In this document: positions 1-8,707 of the stretch, piece by piece | Position numbering within the stretch: the stretch's first letter is position 1 | Layout: each line of letters begins with the position of its first letter | Assembly (NCBI RefSeq): GCF_020535405.1 | Contig: NZ_CP085036.1 | Span: forward strand, 124,001 to 188,000 | Source: Antiquaquibacter oligotrophicus | Lineage (GTDB): Bacteria; Actinomycetota; Actinomycetes; Actinomycetales; Microbacteriaceae | Length of the DNA: 64,000 bases | Direction: 5' to 3' | The notes under the pieces: model-generated | Told to the model about the DNA's origin: nothing | What the model saw: only the letters and a program-made list of their open reading frames with translations | Databases searched by the model: none | Position numbers and translations under genes: made by a program

Positions 1-141
1 GAACTGTTCCCGGATGCCCGGCTCGAGATCATCCCCGCTGTCGGGCACCTCATTCACTACGAGAAGCCGCGGGAGGCCGCTTCGGCCATCGTCGAGTTCC
101 TGGGCGACGGAGCCGTGGCCGTCTCGGAGGCAGCCGCGTGA
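1..141 (+). CDS. alpha/beta hydrolase, C-terminal end (partial)
   Basis: This is the last 46 codons of a gene that begins before the window. The segment VGHLIHYEKP fits the region of the catalytic histidine in alpha/beta hydrolases, where a GH..H..P stretch is followed by a final helix (here ending AIVEFL). A short Ala-rich tail follows. The stop codon overlaps the start of the glycosyltransferase gene by 3 nt, so the two are probably translationally coupled. The nucleophile and acid residues lie outside the window, so the substrate cannot be inferred. Confidence 0.6.
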   Translation, partial: ELFPDARLEIIPAVGHLIHYEKPREAASAIVEFLGDGAVAVSEAAA

Positions 142-1208
142 AGATTATCTTCGACTGCCGCTACACGCGCCTCGGTCGTCACGACGGCATCTCGCGCTAC
201 GGCGCACGTCTCGTCGAGGAGCTCGGCAAGCTGCATCCCGTAACGATGCTCATCTCGGATGAGCGACAGCTGGAGATGCTCCCCGACCTCCCGTGGGTGA
301 TGGGGCCAGACCCGACGGGCGTAACCGAGCCCTGGGTCGCACGCACCGTCAATCGTTTTGCGCCCGATGTCGTTTTCACACCCATGCAGACGATGGGGCC
401 GGGCGGACGCCGCTATGCGCTCGTCACGACCGTTCACGACCTGATCTACTACAAGCATCGAACGCCACCGCGTGACCTGAATCCGGCGCTGCGTCTGCTC
501 TGGCGGGGTTATCACCTCTGGTACGGCTTTCAACGGGCCGTTCTCAATCGCGCCGACGCCCACGTCGTCGATTCCGAGACCACACGTCAGCTCATGGCCG
601 AACACAGGATGACACGCAATCCCATGCACGTCGTTCTGCTCGGCACTGAGCAGCCCGCGACCCCACCGGACAGGACTATCCCCGAGACCCGCGACCTCGT
701 CTACATGGGATCGTTCATGCCCTACAAAAACGTCGAGCTCCTGGCACGTTCACTCGCCGACCTTCCCGGGTATCGTCTTCGCCTCATGAGCCGCATCTCC
801 GACGCCGATCGAACACGACTTGCCGCCATGGCTCCCGCCGGCACCATCGACTTCCTCGGCGGGGCCAGTGACGAGCAGTACACCGATGCGCTCACATCGG
901 CTTTTGCCCTCGTCTCCGCGTCCCGCGACGAGGGCTTTGGCCTTCCTGTCGTCGAAGCCCAGGCCCTCGGCACACCGGTGCTCCTCAGCGATACCCCGAT
1001 CTTCCGTGAGATCGGTGGCGAGGCGGCAGGTTTCTTCGACCCCGACGACACGGCATCGTTCGTGCGCGCCGTGCGAGAACTCGAAAATCCCGAAGAGTGG
1101 CGCCGCCGTTCCCAAGCATCGTCCGAATGGGCGCGCCGGTACAACTGGCCGGACGCCGCACGCCAACTGCTCGACATCCTGAGAGAGACGGTCGCACGAA
1201 AGCGCTGA
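138..1208 (+). CDS. GT4-family glycosyltransferase
   Basis: A 356-residue retaining glycosyltransferase of the GT-B fold, expected to move a sugar from a nucleotide-sugar donor to a glycan or lipid at the cytoplasmic membrane face. The N-terminal Rossmann half starts MKIIFDCRYT and has the DGISRYG acceptor-side loop at residues 16-22. The C-terminal half carries the family E-x7-E motif (E265 and E273 in EGFGLPVVEA) and a GTPVLLSD stretch that contacts the donor. The GTG start at 138 overlaps the preceding stop, which fixes the start. The sugar and acceptor cannot be read from the sequence. Confidence 0.88.
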   Translation: MKIIFDCRYTRLGRHDGISRYGARLVEELGKLHPVTMLISDERQLEMLPDLPWVMGPDPTGVTEPWVARTVNRFAPDVVFTPMQTMGPGGRRYALVTTVHDLIYYKHRTPPRDLNPALRLLWRGYHLWYGFQRAVLNRADAHVVDSETTRQLMAEHRMTRNPMHVVLLGTEQPATPPDRTIPETRDLVYMGSFMPYKNVELLARSLADLPGYRLRLMSRISDADRTRLAAMAPAGTIDFLGGASDEQYTDALTSAFALVSASRDEGFGLPVVEAQALGTPVLLSDTPIFREIGGEAAGFFDPDDTASFVRAVRELENPEEWRRRSQASSEWARRYNWPDAARQLLDILRETVARKR

Positions 1209-1213
1209 TCGAG

Positions 1214-1855
1214 TCAGGCGCGCGCCGCTTCGTCCTCTTCACGTCGCTCGATGGGGTTCTGCTGATCCAGATCATCGGTCGCCGCGCGCAACGATTCCTC
1301 GTCGATCGGGTCATCGAAGGCGATGAGGGAAAAACTGCCGCCCTCGTGGCGGAAGCTGTGGACCGAACCATTCGGAATACGACCGTGGTGGCGATCGGGG
1401 TCAACGACGGAGAGCACGGATCGGATGACGCCGCCGTGGCTGACAACGAGCACCGCGCCGTCGGGGTGGCGTTCCGCGAGCTCCAGCAGGGCGGGCAAAA
1501 CCCGCGCGACCACCGCCTCGCGCGACTCTCGGCCCGGGACATCCGACCCGGCGGGAAAACGCTGCGAGAGTTCCGGGTCTGACAGCCCTTCGGCTTCGCC
1601 GTAGGCGCGCTCGACGAGGTCGGCTACCGGCACGGGACCCGGTAACCCGATCTGGGTCGCGATGATGTCGCCGGTCTCCATCGCGCGGGATAGCGGTGAC
1701 GAGTAGATGGCGTCCCACGCCCGCTGAGCGAGGAGCTCGCCCGTTGCGAGGGCTTGCGAACGACCGGTGTTGTTGAGCGGGATGTCCGTGCTGCCCTGAA
1801 TGCGGTGCTCACGGTTCCACTCGGTCTCGCCATGGCGCACGAGATACAACAGCAC
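1214..1855 (-). CDS. histidine phosphatase family protein
   Basis: A 213-residue member of the phosphoglycerate mutase/acid phosphatase branch of the histidine phosphatases. The phosphate-accepting R7-H8-G9-E10 is at the N-terminus, R57 follows in SSPLSRAMET, and the second catalytic histidine H140 is in VVSHGG. The length matches stand-alone cofactor-independent phosphatases rather than true phosphoglycerate mutases. The GTG start at 1855 follows a GGAAGG ribosome binding site by about 5 nt. It is convergent with the glycosyltransferase, with only 5 nt between stops. Substrate unknown: the family ranges from alpha-ribazole phosphate to sugar phosphates. Confidence 0.88.
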   Translation of the reverse strand: MLLYLVRHGETEWNREHRIQGSTDIPLNNTGRSQALATGELLAQRAWDAIYSSPLSRAMETGDIIATQIGLPGPVPVADLVERAYGEAEGLSDPELSQRFPAGSDVPGRESREAVVARVLPALLELAERHPDGAVLVVSHGGVIRSVLSVVDPDRHHGRIPNGSVHSFRHEGGSFSLIAFDDPIDEESLRAATDDLDQQNPIERREEDEAARA

Positions 1856-1880
1856 GGGTGACCTTCCCGGAACGGGGGGC

Positions 1881-2717
1881 TCAGGAAAGCCGGTCGAGAA
1901 GCTCGACCAGGGTTTCCGACGTTCCGGACTCGATCTTAAGGGTCGCGCGGTGATCGACCTTCGTCTGGCCCCGATTGATCACGATGACGGGAAGCCGCCG
2001 ACGAGCGGCCTGCTCGAACAACCGGATGCCCGAATTCACGACGAGCGACGAACCGGCGATGATGAGGGCATCCGCTCGCTTGATGAGTGCCCTGGCCTCG
2101 TCGAACTTCTCGCGAGGGACAAGTTCGCCGAAGAACACCACGTCGGGTTTGAGGATGCCGCCGCACACGCTGCAGTCCGGAACGCTGAACGCATCGACAT
2201 CCTCGATCTCCACGTCGCCGTCGGGGGAGAGCACGATGTCGTCGGTCGCAACGAGCCAGGGGTTCAGCTGCTCGAGGCGATCGGCGATGTTTGCTCGCGC
2301 ATAAAACTGTCCGCACGTGAGGCAGCGGACTCGATCCATCGAGCCGTGCAGATCCACGACGTGACCAGAACCCGCCCGGAGGTGGAGCCCGTCGACGTTC
2401 TGCGTGACGACGCCGCCGACGATACCGCGGCGTTCCATGGTTGCGATGGCTAGGTGGCCGGTGTTGGGCTGGGCTGCATCGAAGCGCTTCCACCCGAGGT
2501 GGCTGCCAGCCCAGTACCGCTTACGGTAGTCCGCGCTCGTGAGGTACTGCTGGAACGTCATGGGTGTGCGAACCGGTGCGCCTTCACCGCGGTAATCCGG
2601 GATGCCCGAATCGGTGCTGACGCCGGCACCGGTGAGTACCGCGATGCGCTTGCCCGCGAGCAGAGCGACGGCAGGCTCGAGACCGCTGGCCGGGACAGCC
2701 GTAGAGTTCAGGCTCAT
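1881..2717 (-). CDS. Sir2-family NAD-dependent protein deacylase
   Basis: A 278-residue sirtuin that removes acyl groups from lysines using NAD+, releasing nicotinamide and O-acyl-ADP-ribose. The NAD-binding GAGVSTDSGIPDYRG spans residues 30-44, TQNVDGLH is at 105-112, and the catalytic histidine is H124. The zinc ligands C132/C135 and C182/C185 are intact. KPDVVFFGE (190-198) is typical of class II bacterial sirtuins. An AAGGAG ribosome binding site lies about 8 nt before the ATG. No acetyltransferase or acyl-CoA synthetase is next to it, so the target is unknown. It may be monocistronic or share a transcript with the phosphatase gene downstream. Confidence 0.92.
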   Translation of the reverse strand: MSLNSTAVPASGLEPAVALLAGKRIAVLTGAGVSTDSGIPDYRGEGAPVRTPMTFQQYLTSADYRKRYWAGSHLGWKRFDAAQPNTGHLAIATMERRGIVGGVVTQNVDGLHLRAGSGHVVDLHGSMDRVRCLTCGQFYARANIADRLEQLNPWLVATDDIVLSPDGDVEIEDVDAFSVPDCSVCGGILKPDVVFFGELVPREKFDEARALIKRADALIIAGSSLVVNSGIRLFEQAARRRLPVIVINRGQTKVDHRATLKIESGTSETLVELLDRLS

Positions 2718-2810
2718 CGCACACTCCTTGTCGCCCTCTCAGCCTAGGGTCGGTTTTTTTCCGATATGTTTCCCCACGCTGGCAGTCACACCGCGGAGCG
2801 AGGGGAAACC

Positions 2811-3620
2811 GTGCACCTGGTTCCGATTTCGACCCTCGACGACCCCCGTCTCGACGACTATCGGGGGCTCACCGACGTTGCCTTGCGGCGCAAGTCAGAG
2901 CCCGAGGGCGGTCTCTACATCGCCGAATCCGCCAAGGTGATCGGCCGGGCTCTCGCGGCGGGCCACCAACCCCGCTCCGTGCTGCTGACAGAGAAGTGGT
3001 TGGCCGACGTTGAGCATCTCCTCCGCGATCACGACGTTCCTGTCTTCGTCGGCACTGCCGAAGTCCTCGCTGAATTGTCGGGCTTCGTCATGCATCGCGG
3101 TGCACTCGCCTCCATGCACAGACCCCCGCTACCCGCGCTTGCCGACGTGCTTCGCGACGCCCGACGGGTCGTCGTCATCGAGGATGTCGTCGATCACACC
3201 AACATCGGAGCGATCTTCCGGTCCGTCGCAGGGCTGGGCGCCGATGCCGTGCTGGTGACACCGCGCGCGGCTGACCCCCTCTATCGACGGAGCGTTCGAG
3301 TGAGCATGGGGACCGTGCTCCAGGTGCCGTGGACACGCCTGCGGGAGTGGCCCATCGGAGCCGACGATCTTCGGAGCGCGGGATTCCATCTCGCAGCGTT
3401 AGCGCTCGCTCCCGACGCGGTCTCCCTCGATGACTTCGCCGTCGACCCGCCGGAGCGGATCGCGATCCTGCTCGGCACCGAAGGCGACGGGCTCACCTCA
3501 GCTGCCCTCGACGCGGCCGACAGCATTGTCACGATTCCCATGGAACACGGGGTGGATTCGCTCAATGTGGCCTCGGCGAGCGCGGTCGCACTCTTCGCGT
3601 TGAGAGTTCGCGCCGGATAG
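2811..3620 (+). CDS. TrmH/SpoU-family RNA 2'-O-methyltransferase
   Basis: A 269-residue SPOUT-class methyltransferase that methylates ribose 2'-OH groups of rRNA or tRNA using S-adenosylmethionine. The C-terminal trefoil-knot motifs are all present: NIGAIFRSVAGLGAD (motif 1), LLGTEGDGL (motif 2) and IPMEHGVDSLNVASA (motif 3). The N-terminal 90 residues resemble the substrate-binding domain of TrmH/RlmB-like enzymes. I chose the GTG at 2811 over an ATG at 2766 because it follows a purine-rich GAGGGG about 5-8 nt upstream and gives the usual N-terminus. Which RNA position it modifies cannot be told from sequence. Confidence 0.88.
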   Translation: MHLVPISTLDDPRLDDYRGLTDVALRRKSEPEGGLYIAESAKVIGRALAAGHQPRSVLLTEKWLADVEHLLRDHDVPVFVGTAEVLAELSGFVMHRGALASMHRPPLPALADVLRDARRVVVIEDVVDHTNIGAIFRSVAGLGADAVLVTPRAADPLYRRSVRVSMGTVLQVPWTRLREWPIGADDLRSAGFHLAALALAPDAVSLDDFAVDPPERIAILLGTEGDGLTSAALDAADSIVTIPMEHGVDSLNVASASAVALFALRVRAG

Positions 3621-3669
3621 CCACCCTGAGGACTATGCTCTGCCGTACCCGACGGCGAGGAGGCCCGAG

Positions 3670-5223
3670 ATGACGGAGACAACTGGTACTCAACCCGGAA
3701 CGGCGCGGATGCCCGACAAGGGGCTCGCGACCGGGACCCTCGGTCTCATCGGGTCCACCGTCATCGGGCTTGCCTCGACGGCTCCCGTCTACTCACTCGC
3801 GGCGACCCTCGGGTTTGTGGTCCTCGCGGTGGGGGCGCAGGCGCCCATTGCGTTCATCCTCGCCTTCGTTCCCATGCTTCTCATCGCCTTTGCCTACCGC
3901 GAGCTCAATCGCGCGGTACCCGACTGCGGGACCACGTTCACGTGGGCCACAAAAGCCTTCGGACCGCGCGTGGGATGGATGGGCGGGTGGGGTGTCGCCG
4001 TGGCTGGCATGGTGGTGCTCGCCAACCTCGCACAGATCGGCGGCAAATACTTCTGGATCCTCATCAACGAGGATCTGGCAAACAACCCTGTTGTCGTCAC
4101 GGCGACGGGTGTGGTCTTCATCGCCCTCATGACCTACATCAGTTACCGCGGCACCGAGATCGGCGAAAAGCTCCAGAACGTGTTGCTCGGCATCCAGTAC
4201 CTCGCGCTGGCGATCTTCGTGATCGCGGCTGTGGTTGCGGTGGCGACCGGTTCCGCTCCCGCAGGGGCAACGACCCCCGAACTCTCGTGGTTCAATCCCT
4301 TCGCGTTCGAATCGGCCTCCGCTTTCGTCGAGGCCATCCTGCTCGCGCTGTTCATCTACTGGGGTTGGGACACGTGCCTGGCGCTCAACGAGGAGACCAA
4401 GGATCCGGAGAGGATCCCGGGGCGGGCAGCGATCCTCACGACCCTCATCCTCCTCGTCACCTACGTTGGCGTGACGGTTGCCGCCATGGCCTACGCGGGG
4501 CTGGGAACCACCGGGCTCGGGCTCGGCAACGAGGACAACGCCGAAGACGTCTTTTTCGCACTCAAAGACGTGCTGTTTGGCCCGTGGGCGTGGCTGCTCG
4601 TCGTCGCCGTGCTCGTCTCGGCGGTGTCGTCGACGCAGACGACGATCCTGCCGACGGCCAGGGGCACGTTGGCCATGGCCGCGTATCGGGCGCTCCCGCG
4701 ACGGTTTGGCACGGTGCATCCGAAGTATCAGACTCCCGCTTTCGCGACCATCGTCATGGGGATCGTCTCCACCGTGTTCTACGTCGGCCTCACGATCGTC
4801 AGTGAGGACTTCCTGTCGGACACGATCCTGTCGTTGGGGCTTGCCATCGCGTTTTACTACGCGATCACCGGATTCGCCTGCGTGTGGTTCTTCCGTAGGG
4901 AGCTCTTCGCCAGCGCACACAACGTGTTCTTCAAGTTCCTGTTCCCCTTGATCGGAGCGATCCTGCTGACGGCGGCGTTCATCTTCTCCGCCATCGACAT
5001 GTTCAATCCCGACTACGGCTATACCGTCCTCTTCGGCGTTGGGGGTGTGTTCGTGGTCGGGATCGGATCGCTCGCTCTTGGCGTGGTGCTCATGATCGTG
5101 TGGTCGTTCTTCCCGCGATCCAAGCCGTTCTTCCGGGGGGAGACGCTCAATGCGACAACCGAGGTCCTCGTGCCGGACGAGACCGTGCCGCCCCGCCGGT
5201 CCGTCGACGGCGGCTGGGCTTAA
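3670..5223 (+). CDS. APC-family amino acid permease
   Basis: A 517-residue polytopic membrane protein of the amino acid-polyamine-organocation superfamily with about 12 hydrophobic segments. The first transmembrane helix carries the unwound glycine-rich stretch typical of the LeuT fold (GLIGSTVIGLASTAPVYSLA). The protein ends in a hydrophilic tail of about 45 residues. GAGGAGG about 7 nt before the ATG is a strong ribosome binding site, and a TATGCT -10 hexamer lies 31 nt further upstream (3634-3639). It should import an amino acid or amine by proton or cation symport. No catabolic gene neighbours it, so the substrate is unknown. Confidence 0.87.
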   Translation: MTETTGTQPGTARMPDKGLATGTLGLIGSTVIGLASTAPVYSLAATLGFVVLAVGAQAPIAFILAFVPMLLIAFAYRELNRAVPDCGTTFTWATKAFGPRVGWMGGWGVAVAGMVVLANLAQIGGKYFWILINEDLANNPVVVTATGVVFIALMTYISYRGTEIGEKLQNVLLGIQYLALAIFVIAAVVAVATGSAPAGATTPELSWFNPFAFESASAFVEAILLALFIYWGWDTCLALNEETKDPERIPGRAAILTTLILLVTYVGVTVAAMAYAGLGTTGLGLGNEDNAEDVFFALKDVLFGPWAWLLVVAVLVSAVSSTQTTILPTARGTLAMAAYRALPRRFGTVHPKYQTPAFATIVMGIVSTVFYVGLTIVSEDFLSDTILSLGLAIAFYYAITGFACVWFFRRELFASAHNVFFKFLFPLIGAILLTAAFIFSAIDMFNPDYGYTVLFGVGGVFVVGIGSLALGVVLMIVWSFFPRSKPFFRGETLNATTEVLVPDETVPPRRSVDGGWA

Positions 5224-5243
5224 CGCGTGCTTACGATGGAGTA

Positions 5244-6470
5244 GTGCCCACCGCAACACCAGCCGTCTATCGACGCCGACGGCTCGCCGTATTCGGTGGG
5301 GGAGCGGTCATTCTCGCCGCGATCTTCTACCTGCCCGTCACGCTGCTCGCACCGACTCCCATCACCGCTGCGGTGGTGGCAGACGTCCCGGCACGCGACG
5401 GCGTAGAGCCCGCCCTGTCCTTTCCCGCGTACGGTGCAGCGGGAATCGGCGCCGTCGGCTACGAGGGAGTACTGGCACAGTCGGGAACGACCGACCCACT
5501 ACCCATCGCGTCCATCTCCAAGGTCGTCACGGCGCTTGTTGTGCTTGAAGCGCACCCTCTGGAGCCCGGAGAACTCGGCCCCTCCGCGACCATGGGTGAC
5601 ATCGACGAGCAGTTCTACGCCGAACAGGTCGCCCAGGACGGCATCGTGGCGCCCGTGAGCGCTGGCCAAACGATCTCTGAGCGGCACATGCTCGACTTGG
5701 CTCTCATGGCCTCCGCGAACAATTACGCCCAGTCGGTCGCAGCGTGGGCGTTCGGGAGCGAGGCCGCCTACGTCGAAGCAGCACGCGACTGGCTCACGCG
5801 CAACGGTTTGACCAGCACGACGATCACGGATGCCACGGGCATCCAGCCGAGCAACACGAGCACGGTGCGCGACCTCATCGAGCTTGCGCGGATAGCGACG
5901 GCGCAGCCCGTCGTAGCCGAAATCGCGGCGACCTCGGTCGTCGAGATCCCGGGAATCGGTACCGTGGCCAACCGGAACGGACTCCTGGGAATCGATGGCG
6001 TCGACGGCATCAAAACCGGAACACTCGACGAGTCGGGAGCGTGTCTGCTGTTCTCAGCAGACCATGTCGTGGGCGACGAGACCATCACCGTCCTCGGCGT
6101 TGTCCTCGGCGGCCCGGACCATGAGACCATCAACTCCGCCATCCGTGGGTTGCTTTCCGAGGCCGCGGCCGGGTTCCAGCAGACGCAACTGACCGCCGAG
6201 GGCGAGAGTTTCGCCGAGTACACAACGGTGTGGGGCGAACGTGCCCGTGCGGTGACGAGCGAGGGTGCGAGCGTCGTGACGTGGCAGGCTGTCGCCGTCG
6301 AGACTGCCGTCGATGCAGAGGACCTCTCCACTGGCGTGAAGGGTACCGAGGTCGGTTCGGTCACGTTCACGGTGGGGGATCGGTCCCTCACCGTTCCCCT
6401 CGTGCTGGACACCGAAATCGAGGATCCTGGGCCGTGGTGGAGACTGGGAAACCCCGGTGAGTTGCTCTGA
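5244..6470 (+). CDS. D-alanyl-D-alanine carboxypeptidase (peptidase S11)
   Basis: A 408-residue serine D,D-peptidase that trims the terminal D-alanine from peptidoglycan stem peptides outside the membrane. The three penicillin-binding motifs are present: SxxK at S90-K93 (SISK), SxN at 157-159 (SAN) and KTG at 257-259. An N-terminal basic stretch and one hydrophobic helix (about residues 14-36) anchor it to the membrane. The C-terminal 100 residues form an extra beta-rich region. The GTG at 5244 follows a TACGAT -10 hexamer (5232-5237) by 6 nt, so the mRNA is probably leaderless. Longer in-frame starts upstream would overlap the permease gene. Confidence 0.88.
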   Translation: MPTATPAVYRRRRLAVFGGGAVILAAIFYLPVTLLAPTPITAAVVADVPARDGVEPALSFPAYGAAGIGAVGYEGVLAQSGTTDPLPIASISKVVTALVVLEAHPLEPGELGPSATMGDIDEQFYAEQVAQDGIVAPVSAGQTISERHMLDLALMASANNYAQSVAAWAFGSEAAYVEAARDWLTRNGLTSTTITDATGIQPSNTSTVRDLIELARIATAQPVVAEIAATSVVEIPGIGTVANRNGLLGIDGVDGIKTGTLDESGACLLFSADHVVGDETITVLGVVLGGPDHETINSAIRGLLSEAAAGFQQTQLTAEGESFAEYTTVWGERARAVTSEGASVVTWQAVAVETAVDAEDLSTGVKGTEVGSVTFTVGDRSLTVPLVLDTEIEDPGPWWRLGNPGELL

Positions 6471-6548
6471 CTCCACCGCATCCGGAGTTCCACCTCGGGC
6501 CGTCGCACTAGGGTGAAGTCATCAGGGCATTCGCCCGAAACCGAGTGG

Positions 6549-6573
6549 CTGAGAAGTCATCTGAACTTCTGAG
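6549..6573 (+). promoter_or_regulatory. hairpin covering the desaturase ribosome binding site
   Basis: A 9-bp stem (CTGAGAAGT against ACTTCTGAG, one G-G mismatch, 7-nt loop) whose 3' arm holds GAG of the GAGG Shine-Dalgarno sequence at 6571-6574. The GTG start of the desaturase is 4 nt further on. When folded it would hide the ribosome binding site. A second short hairpin, GGGCattcGCCC, lies at 6526-6535. The pairing is read directly; a regulatory role is inference. Confidence 0.35.
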
Positions 6574-6578
6574 GTCAC

Positions 6579-7682
6579 GTGTCAGTTTCGTCGTCCAGTC
6601 CCATCATCCGAACCGGCGATAGGGGGCTGCGACCGCAACTCTCGGAGTTCGCCGCACTCATGAACACCGTGCGCGACGCCGGTCTGCTTCGACGCAGACG
6701 AACGTTCTACTTCGTGCTTCTCGCCGCCATCACCACCGCCATGGTCGCGGCGTGGTTCGGCGCCGTCATGCTTCAAGACACGTGGTACACCCTGCTCATA
6801 GCAGGGGCGATGGGTGTGCTGTTCACTCAATACGCGTTCGTGACCCACGAGTTTGCGCACCGTCAGGTGTTCGCCTCCGGTCGCGCCAACGATGTTGCTG
6901 GTCGGCTGATGGCGGACCTCGTGGTGGGCATCTCGTACTCGTGGTGGATGAGCAAGCACACGCGCCATCACGCGAGCCCCAACACCGTCGGCAAGGATCC
7001 CGACATCATGCCGGACACCATCGTCTTCCAGGCCGACGACGCGACCGCCACAACCCGACTCGGGCGCTTCCTCCAGCAGCGGCAGGGCTGGTTGTTCTTC
7101 CCGGCGCTCCTCCTCGAGGGCGTCAATCTGCACCGGCACGCGTTCGCGACCGTGCTGAACCCCAAAGTCAAGGTCGACAAACGCTCGCTCGAGATCGTCC
7201 TCCTCGCGGTGCGCAATGTCGCGTTCATCGCTGCGGTGTTCGCCATCATGCCCCTCGGTATGGGTTTCGCGTTCCTTGGCGTGCAGTTGGCCGTCTTCGG
7301 TCTCTACATGGGCGCGTCGTTTGCTCCCAATCACACGGGGATGCCCCTCCTGCCGAAGGGCTCGAAAGTGGACTTCCTGCGTCGACAGGTGCTCACGAGC
7401 CGCAACATTTCGGGTGGACCCGCCGTGGATATCTACATGGGCGGACTCAACTACCAGGTGGAGCACCACCTCTTCCCGAGTATGCCCCGCCCGCACCTGC
7501 GGAAGGCCGCCGAGATCGTGCGCGAATACTGCGAGCTCAAGGAAATCCCCTACACACGGGTATCACTCGCGGCATCGTACGGCGCGGTGATCCGATACCT
7601 CAATGAGGTAGGGCACGGGCCAGCGCGTGATCCCTTCGCATGCCCCGCAGCGGGTCGAGTCGGTTATACGGGAGTCTCCTGA
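6579..7682 (+). CDS. membrane fatty acid desaturase
   Basis: A 367-residue integral membrane di-iron desaturase that introduces double bonds into acyl chains and so adjusts membrane fluidity. The three histidine boxes are H90-EFA-H94, HTRHH (127-131) and QVEHH (293-297). The QxxHH form of the last box is typical of acyl-lipid or front-end desaturases of the FADS/DesA3 type. Hydrophobic segments lie around residues 42-60, 70-90 and 205-245. There is no fused cytochrome b5 or reductase domain, so electrons must come from another protein. Its 3' end overlaps the convergent SGNH hydrolase gene by 19 nt. Its ribosome binding site sits in a hairpin. Confidence 0.9.
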   Translation: MSVSSSSPIIRTGDRGLRPQLSEFAALMNTVRDAGLLRRRRTFYFVLLAAITTAMVAAWFGAVMLQDTWYTLLIAGAMGVLFTQYAFVTHEFAHRQVFASGRANDVAGRLMADLVVGISYSWWMSKHTRHHASPNTVGKDPDIMPDTIVFQADDATATTRLGRFLQQRQGWLFFPALLLEGVNLHRHAFATVLNPKVKVDKRSLEIVLLAVRNVAFIAAVFAIMPLGMGFAFLGVQLAVFGLYMGASFAPNHTGMPLLPKGSKVDFLRRQVLTSRNISGGPAVDIYMGGLNYQVEHHLFPSMPRPHLRKAAEIVREYCELKEIPYTRVSLAASYGAVIRYLNEVGHGPARDPFACPAAGRVGYTGVS

Positions 7683-8446
7683 TCTGGCCACCCCGGTCGC
7701 TTGGGTGTGATGTGGTCACCGGATGACTGGTGCCTGACGCGTCGCAGAACCCAGGGCACGAGGTACTCGCGAGCCCACCCGACGTCCTCGACACGCGCCT
7801 GACGCCACGAGACTCTGGGCAGCGGCTCGGGCTTGTACGGCTCGAGGTCGTTCGGCACATTGAGTGCTGCAAGAACCATACGTGCGATGGTGTGGTGACC
7901 GACGGGGGAGAAGTGAAGACGGTCTGGCGCCCACATCCGCGGGTCGGAAAGCTCTCGTAGCGCCCACATATCGGCGACGATCGCGTCGTGACGGGAAGCG
8001 ATGGCGCGAAGGTTCTCGTTGTAAATGGCAACCTTGCCGCGAACACGTCTGAGCACGGGCGTCATGCCGATATCCGGCCCGTTGAACATCACCACCGTCG
8101 CGCCGTCGGAGCGCAGGCGCTCGATGAGCGACTCGAAGCGGGACGCAACCTCATCGGGATCCGTGCCAGGGCGGATGATGTCGTTACCGCCTGCCGAGAC
8201 ACTGATGAGGTCTGGTTTGAGGGTCAGGGCGGCATCCGCTTGCTCGTCGGCGATCTGTTGGAGGAGCCGTCCGCGAATGGCCAGGTTCGCGTAGGCGAAA
8301 TCGTCCGGACCTTCACTCAGAACCTCGGCGACACGATCGGCCCATCCGCGGTGACCGCCCGGAGAATCGGGCTCGGGGTCACCGATTCCCTCCGTGAACG
8401 AGTCGCCGATCGCGACGTACCTGCTCCAGGGATGCTGCTGTGCCAT
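7664..8446 (-). CDS. SGNH/GDSL hydrolase
   Basis: A 260-residue esterase or lipase-like hydrolase of the SGNH superfamily. Block I GDSFTEG (14-20) contains nucleophile S16. The block II glycine is in NLAIRG (54-59), block III GGND is at 86-89, and the block V D175-x2-H178 pair is in DRLHF. There is no signal peptide, so it probably acts in the cytoplasm. It faces the desaturase gene and overlaps it by 19 nt, a tight convergent arrangement. The 261 bases between it and dinB contain only a short TGCCCC/GGGGCA hairpin (8520-8537) and no supported gene. Substrate unknown. Confidence 0.88.
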   Translation of the reverse strand: MAQQHPWSRYVAIGDSFTEGIGDPEPDSPGGHRGWADRVAEVLSEGPDDFAYANLAIRGRLLQQIADEQADAALTLKPDLISVSAGGNDIIRPGTDPDEVASRFESLIERLRSDGATVVMFNGPDIGMTPVLRRVRGKVAIYNENLRAIASRHDAIVADMWALRELSDPRMWAPDRLHFSPVGHHTIARMVLAALNVPNDLEPYKPEPLPRVSWRQARVEDVGWAREYLVPWVLRRVRHQSSGDHITPKRPGWPDQETPV

Positions 8447-8707
8447 GGAGAACAGCTTTCCTCATGAATCGGTTCGCACGCCACCGGACACGATGGTCGT
8501 GCATCCGTCACACCCGCCTTGCCCCCCGTTCGGGGCAGTGCAAGTATGGAACCGGAGCCGCACGCGGCCTCCACGATCGATTCACAGCGTCGATTGGTCT
8601 GCAGCGGGGGCGACGCACTCGGGATCGTTGTCCCCGCTGCCCTCAGTGGGCACACTCCGCTCTCGGTCGCTCCCGTGGTCGTCAGGGGCAGGTGACAGGA
8701 TGGGCGC

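Noticed and set aside
3793..5259. A 488-codon minus-strand frame opposite the APC permease
   Set aside because: It is rich in Asp, His, Arg and Glu, as expected for an antisense reading of hydrophobic codons. The plus-strand permease explains the sequence.
8447..8707. Gap between the SGNH hydrolase and dinB
   Set aside because: I looked for a tRNA, a small gene or a LexA box. Only a 6-bp hairpin (8520-8537) is visible, too weak to call.
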